A stretch of DNA of 64,000 nucleotides from Andrena cerasifolii. Taxonomy: Eukaryota; Arthropoda; Insecta; Hymenoptera; Andrenidae. The DNA lies in NCBI RefSeq assembly GCF_050908995.1, contig NC_135130.1:6255001-6319000 (forward strand), given 5' to 3'. The notes beneath the pieces are model-generated. The model ran no database searches and was not told the origin of the DNA. It worked only from the letters and a program-made list of their open reading frames with translations. Shown here one piece after another: positions 58,153 through 64,000 of the stretch (positions are counted from its first letter, which is position 1; the number at the start of each line of letters is the position of its first letter). Position numbers and translations under genes: made by a program.

Positions 58153-59639
58153 GTAAAAATTGATTTTTATTTAAAGGGAAGTCAATTGTCATTAAACCTG
58201 AATGAAATTTCTCAAAAAATGAAGTGATTAAAAAAATATTATTTTTTAATTGTTCTGATTGCGACTAACCATTATGAATGATTAAAAAAAATGTCTGGTT
58301 ATATTCATTTAATAAAAGTTATTAACTCTTATACCACAATTTTTTAAATTTGTTTTATAACAGTTATAGTACTCAAGATAAGTTCACGGATTATAATGGA
58401 GCAGCTAAACCAAGCTCTGCTTTTGTGTCGAATATACAGTGCACCGTTTTATCTCTGACGTTTAATTCCTTAGTATTTGATACGCGATAAAGAGACGAAA
58501 TCTAATTATTTTGTACAGTGTTGATAATTAGAGGGTCAAGCGAGTTTATCGCTCAGCAGGCTATATCAGACATTACAATGCTTTTTGAACCTGCATCGTC
58601 TCCAGATAATCGTTACGCAAACGGTACGCTAGAGTCACGTTTATATGAACATTTTCTTCGCATTTACAGTGCACTTGAAAATTTGAAAACATCTTAATCT
58701 ATGCCCTCAACCAGTGGCGCACGCAGAAAGGGAGGCCAAGGGGCACCCCCCAAAGAAAAAGTAAGGGGATTAATGTAACCACGACTGAAGTAATTCAAAA
58801 AGAAAAGGAGCCTGGATTTTATTCTTTAAATAAATTTTTATAATAACCTACTGAATTTTATTGAATTTGCATTGAAAATATTTGTATCCCTTCTATTCGG
58901 TTCTCCCCAAGATTAAATCCTGAGAGAGTAACGACACTCATAAACCCATTTTGTTTGCAATGTAATATTATTCATTGTCTGCCTACTTCGTTGCACAGTG
59001 TTTGTAATAAAATAACAAAATAATTGCTAAATATCTCAGTAGAAAATAGTGCTCTTTCTTTCTTTCCCTAACAAACGAGTCTCTATCTCTTTTTCTCTGC
59101 CTATACCTCGTAAGATAACATAAGTACTTTTTTCCACACACAAAAAATTCGATATCTCCTTTCCTGTCTCTCTTACTCTCATTCCTTCAGTCCTGTCTCT
59201 TACTCCGTCCACTTTCTAATTTGTTTTCCTTTTCTTCTTGTCTTTTACGTTTACTATATATCCTACGACTGCTGACCGCCTTATCTTGCGTATCTAATCA
59301 GGCCTCTTCCTCTTTTCCTCGTGAGTGACGCGTTCGCGACTGTTTCTTGATTAAAGGACGGATCGACGCCTCCATTATATCGATCGGTGACGAAAGAGTA
59401 TCGCGTAGAAGTCGCGGCTTTTAATACCGTTCCTTATCACCGGTGTTTCGCTCGGTTATCAAACGCCTGGGGACGTATATTCCTCTTCCTTTCGCGATAA
59501 AATGAGCTTCGTTTTTATCGCAGGCTTCGCGGCTTTCGCGTGGCTTTATCCTGGACGCGATTACGTATAATATTTAAAGCACGCGGATAGTGTTACGGGG
59601 AAAAGAAATAATTAAATTGCAGAGTGATTATTAATATAA
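58153..59639. other. Non-coding flank
   Basis: No gene is supported. CAGTGGCGCACGCAGAAAGG at about 58711 resembles one end of a hAT-type element but has no partner. Pyrimidine-rich DNA (TCTCT-type) lies at 59050-59310. Confidence 0.4.
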
Positions 59640-60640
59640 CTGGATACTAGAGATGTCTGGGTGTTAGGAATATTGAAAATAATAGCACACTGAATATATT
59701 AGTGTACCTACTGCAGGTATTAGGGTACTGGAGATATTGCAGTGGTGGGTATTATATTAGGATACTGGATATATTAGGATACTGGAAATATTAGGGTTTC
59801 TGAAATATTAAAATATTGAAAATATAAGGGTTTTTGGAATATTAAAATACTGGGGGTATTAGAGTACTGGATATATTAGGTTACTGGATATAGTAGACTA
59901 TTGAGGATATTAGCGTACTGAATATATTAAGATACTGGAAATATTAGGGTTTCTGAAATATTAAAATATTGAAAATATAAGGGTTTTTGGAATATTAAAA
60001 TACTGGGGGTATTAGAGTACTGGATATATTAGGTTACTGGATATAGTAGACTATTGAGGATATTAGAGTACTGGATATATTAGAATACTGGAAATATTAG
60101 GGTTTCTGAAATATTAAAATATTGAAAATATAAGGGTTTTTGGAATATTAAAATACTGGGGGTATTAGAGTACTGAATATATTAGGTTACTGGATATAGT
60201 AAACTATTGAGAATATTAGAGTACTGGATATATTAGAATACTGCAGATATTAGGATACTTGAAATATTAGGGTTTTTGATACATTAAAATATTAAAAATA
60301 TAAGGGTTTTTGGAATATTAAAATACTGGGGGTATTAGAGTACTGAATATATTAGGTTACTGGATATAGTAGACTATTGAGGATATTAGAGTACTGGATA
60401 TATTAGAATACTGCAGATATTAGGTTACTAGATATATTAAAATACTGGAGGTATTAGATAAGTTACTGGATATAGTAGAATACTGAGGATATTAGAGTAC
60501 TCGATATATTTGAATATTGGAGATATTAAAACACTGAAAATAATAAGTTACTGGGGATATTAGAATCCTAAATATATTACAATACAAGTGCTGTTAGGGT
60601 GCTGGTGATATTAAAATACTGAGGATATTAAAATACTGAA
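59640..60640. repeat. Minisatellite, ~16-17 bp unit with a 153 bp higher-order period (left block)
   Basis: Units such as TACTGGATATATTAGGATAC repeat for 1 kb. A higher-order block starting GGGTTTCTGAAATATTAAAA recurs at 59794, 59947 and 60100 (153 bp apart) and in altered form at 60270. Non-coding. Confidence 0.93.
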
Positions 60641-61593
60641 GAAATTAGAATATCAAGGCATTTGAATACCAGAATTATTCCATTAGAGTACCAAAACTAT
60701 TACCTAAAGTATTATCAGAATCAAACAGATCCCGAATCTGAAATGCACCGACCCCAGAACAGCCGCCCCCAAGGGTTCTCAAAGAAAAAAAAATGAATAA
60801 ACAGCAAAGTTTTGGCCACCCCCAGCAGTTATCCCGTGGAAACCTCGAGGAACGTTTCCTCGCTTTTATTTCATGCCACGTACCCAAAACCCCCGGTGCA
60901 CACGAAGGAAGGGAAAAAATCAACCCTCCCCCCCTCGGATTCCCCCATGGCGTGATACAACACTTGAGCCATTTCGAAGGACGGAAGAAGCTCTGATCAA
61001 TAACATCGCCCCGAAGAGAGAGGCAGAGCAGCAACCCCTCTGCAATAACTCCCCTATGGTCGCGTGGCGCATGCTCGCGAATTAAATGCCACCCCTTCTC
61101 GCAATTTCGCCGTGTCCACTCCCCCTCTCCCTCCTACAGGGGTTGGACGAAAAATAAATACGCGGAAGCGCACACGCAAAAGAGGGATGCAGCGCACCTA
61201 TACTCGACGCGTTCATTGATACTGACGAGCTGCGGTGACCTTGATCGTGAAAATATACCGTTCCGGGGGGGAAAAATGCGCGATAAACAATCCTGGTCGC
61301 TTAATTAACAACTTGTGGACCGCACTTGGCGCGCGAAAATCTACTCAACCTTTTAACCAAAGGAAACGAGTCTACTCGTCGGTTTGAAAATGACCTTCGA
61401 TGGGCAGGACGAGTTAACTCGTTCAGCTCTCTTATTTCCAGTTTATTAGTTAAGGTTTATTGACTTCGAGGGAATAGATGTATAATTAACAGAGCTTCTA
61501 CTTATTCTATTTTACCATGGAATAGGGGTAGTTGAAGAGAAATTAATTTAAAATAGAAAATGTTTCCAGAGTGTTTCTCCAAGTAAAATCGTC
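60641..61593. other. Unique DNA splitting the minisatellite
   Basis: GC-richer from 60740 to 61300, AT-rich after. A 119-codon minus-strand frame (60675-61034) lacks domains and splice context and is not called. The stretch separates two blocks of the same minisatellite. Confidence 0.4.
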
Positions 61594-61835
61594 TAGGGTG
61601 GATGTCCCATTTACTGTCAGTGTCCTTATTACTGCCACTTTATTTATTTCACTTTAAAAATATGTAATGTATAACGAAGAGAAATATAAAGAATGTACTA
61701 TAATAATAAGAAGAACAGTCCCAATTTTATGATAAATTATTTTTTAAACTATTCATTATACGTTGCGTGTTATTAAGTAAAATAAATGAAGTGGCAGTAA
61801 TAGGGACACTGGCAGTAATTGGGACATTTACCCTA
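61594..61835. mobile_element. TA-flanked MITE, family 'TAGGGT..ATGTCCC', copy 2
   Basis: TAGGGTGGATGTCCCATTTA at 61594 and the complement (TAATTGGGACATTTACCCTA) ending 61835, with CAGTGTCC and GGACACTG further in. 242 bp, against 667 bp for the copy at 17207. It abuts the right block of the minisatellite. Confidence 0.82.
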
Positions 61836-61864
61836 CTTGTTTTATTTTTAAATGGCACTATTGC

Positions 61865-62590
61865 ACTTGAATACTGGATATATTAGAATACTGGAGATAT
61901 TAGGTTACTAGATATATTAAAATACTGGAGGTATTAGATAAGTTACTGGATATAGTAGAATACTGAGGATATTAGAGTACTTGATATATTTGAATACTGG
62001 AGATATTAGGATACTGGAAATATTAAAATATTGAAAATATAAGGGTTTTTGGAATATTAAAATACTGGGCGTATTAGAGTACTGGATATATTAGGTTACT
62101 GGATATAGTAGACTATTGAGGATATTAGAGTACTGGATATTCTAAAATACTGGATATATTAGGGTTTTTGAAACATTGAAATATTGGAAATAAATGTGTT
62201 TCCGAAATATTAAAGTACTGGATATATTAGAATACTGGAGATATTAGGTTACTAGATATATTAAAATACTGGAGGTATTAGATAAGTTACTGGATATAGT
62301 AGAATATTCAGGATATTACAGTACTCGATATATTTGAATACTGGAGATATTAGGATACTAGAAATTTTAGGGTTTCTGAAACATTAAAGTATTGAAAATA
62401 TAAGGGTTTTCGAAATATTAAACTACTGGGGATATTAGAGTACTGGATACATTAGAATATTGGAGATATTAAAACACTGAAAAATAATAAGTTACTGGGG
62501 ATATTAGAATCCTAAATATATTACAATACAAGTGACGTTAGGGTGCTGGTGATATTAAAATACTGAGGATATTAAAATAGGTTACTGGAA
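61865..62590. repeat. Minisatellite, ~16-17 bp unit (right block)
   Basis: The same TACTGGATATATTAGAATAC units as 59640-60640, including the TAAGGGTTTTTGGAATATTA motif. The block ends with TAATAAGTTACTGGGGATAT and ATTAGAATCCTAAATATATT, which also close the left block (60541-60580), so the two blocks share an ordered end. Confidence 0.92.
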
Positions 62591-64000
62591 AAACTCCCAC
62601 CCAAATGCAATGTCAGCGCGCAAATATCGAAGGGCTGCTGCTGATGGCCCAGTATCGATTTTATATTAGCTTAAAGTATGAATTCTCGACGATGCCAGGC
62701 CGCAGATCGCAGTGGGACAGTTTAGCGCGGATGCTGCGTATTACCTTGCTCTCCACTTCAGCGTATCATCGTCATTAATGCACCGCACTGCACGTGCATC
62801 ACCACTTACGGCGTAAGTGTATTAATCCTCCACGAGGGGCATTCGTTGGAAATTAGAAGACAACGAATGGAGGAAAAAGAAGAACCTGCGATCACTAGAC
62901 ACCACTGCTAATTTGGTAATCAACATCTACGTTCTGATTCGTCTAATTAAAAAATCGCAAATTCCTTCTACATTTCGTCGGATAATTATTTTTATACTTT
63001 TGTAGAAAATGTGCGTGATTAAATTTAGGTGATTTTGAAAGATTATTTTCCCCTCGCAGTTATTTTCTTTCTTCAGTGGTACGAAGAATTCCAGACTTAT
63101 GAATTCTTATCTGCACCGCGGAGTGCTCTTCATGTAGAGTGATTCTGGTCGAAAGTAATTGCTGAAGCGACTCACCTGCAGGATGATAGACCGATGGTTT
63201 CGACTCCTCCAAGTCAAGAGGCGACTGGTGAGTTCTCCTGCATGTATGCCTTCGCTGGTGTCCAAGTTCTGACAGAACCGTGGTCGAAACCGAAAGTTAC
63301 TGTAATATAAATACATCAAATATTTCCCTGCAGTCCTTCGATTTTCTGGGATTTTTAATTGCGCGAGACTGGCTGCGGAAGATTAAAAATATACCGGTTC
63401 ACATATTTCTTTTATACGATTTTGAAAAATTACACGAGTCTCTATTTTTTTTTCGAACATTAGAAATTTAACTTTCTGCGACTGGTGATTAGTTTATTTA
63501 TATAAATGTATTTAAATCGTAGCTAACTGTAAGAGAACTTTTCTTCGTTATCTAGCATGTGATAGTATCAATGAATATGTTTTTCACAATTTTCTAGGAT
63601 TAACGCAGCTTTGATATACGCTATATTTTTTTCACAACCAAAGTAGCACGGAAAGTGTAACAAATTCAAAAGAAAATATATCTTGACCTATTTCCTGGCA
63701 ATATTATTATCTGACAAAAGAGACTACATAGAAAACTGAAGCTTCCACAGCTTATAAAGTATAATAATAAATAGAAGCTTTTGAAATATAAATTTATAAA
63801 AACAGGTGAAGCTCTTCCCTTAATCAAATCGATAATTCACACTATCATTTTATAAAAAAACAACTCATCAGCTCAGTAAAATATTTCCTACCTATTTAAA
63901 AATATTAAATTTTCTCAAGAAAATATCCTTCTCAGCAACTATATTTTATCAGGAAATACAATTGGTCAAATAAACTCTGTATAATTTGATAATTCTAGCC
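62591..64000. other. Non-coding right edge
   Basis: No exon recognised. GC-richer at 62630-62900, then AT-rich to the end. The short open frames at 63107-63319 and 63280-63471 carry no recognisable motif. Confidence 0.4.

Noticed and set aside
58711..58745. CAGTGGCGCACGCAG end resembling a hAT terminus
   Set aside because: No matching opposite end or target duplication was found, so no element can be bounded.

Overview
Eukaryotic nuclear DNA from an insect, most likely a hymenopteran (bee, ant or wasp; this is inference from gene structure and base composition, not from a species marker). The background is AT-rich and intron-rich, GT-AG splicing is clear, and CpG-rich patches sit around promoters. 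All calls come from reading the sequence; no alignment was run.

Five conserved genes are visible. (1) 16302-16419, minus: the first coding exon of a DENND5-type Rab regulator; its next exon is not seen, so about 16 kb to the left edge is probably its first intron. (2) 18226-21738, plus: CCDC22, 7 exons, 581 aa. (3) 22415-25117, minus: mitochondrial ribosomal protein MRPS27, 2 exons, 446 aa. (4) 27374-28937, plus: WDR61/SKIC8, 8 exons, 327 aa, in which the first coding exon is just the ATG. (5) 30598-38614, minus: adenomatous polyposis coli (APC), 5 core exons, 2538 aa. Two further minus-strand exons at 40516-40941 and 54630-54977 keep the reading frame across every junction and probably form the APC N-terminus, giving about 2796 aa and a gene of at least 24 kb. 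The pairs alternate: DENND5/CCDC22 divergent, CCDC22/MRPS27 convergent with back-to-back poly(A) signals, MRPS27/WDR61 divergent, WDR61/APC convergent. The gene products act in unrelated processes (Rab traffic, Commander endosomal recycling, mitochondrial translation, exosome-linked RNA decay and PAF1 transcription, Wnt/cytoskeleton), so this is a syntenic block and not a functional cluster.

Most of the rest is repeat. Several families of short non-autonomous DNA transposons (MITE/foldback type) can be bounded to the base: a TTAA-flanked family with at least four full copies, nested copies filling the MRPS27 intron, a TTAA element in a CCDC22 intron, a hAT-like element with a perfect 8-bp target duplication nested in a 1.27 kb foldback, a TA-flanked family with two copies, a TAGGGCTG-ended family whose interior has expanded into an 850 bp minisatellite, and an unclassified 383 bp element that interrupts a LINE reverse-transcriptase fragment. 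A 244-bp-arm hairpin lies between the MRPS27 and WDR61 promoters. There are six tandem-repeat arrays with units of about 16-17, 22, 30, 114, 123 and 217 bp.

No tRNA, rRNA or CRISPR was found. No unknown gene system is evident. The most useful leads are the proposed APC N-terminal exons, the ATG-only exon of WDR61, and the nested transposon structures.
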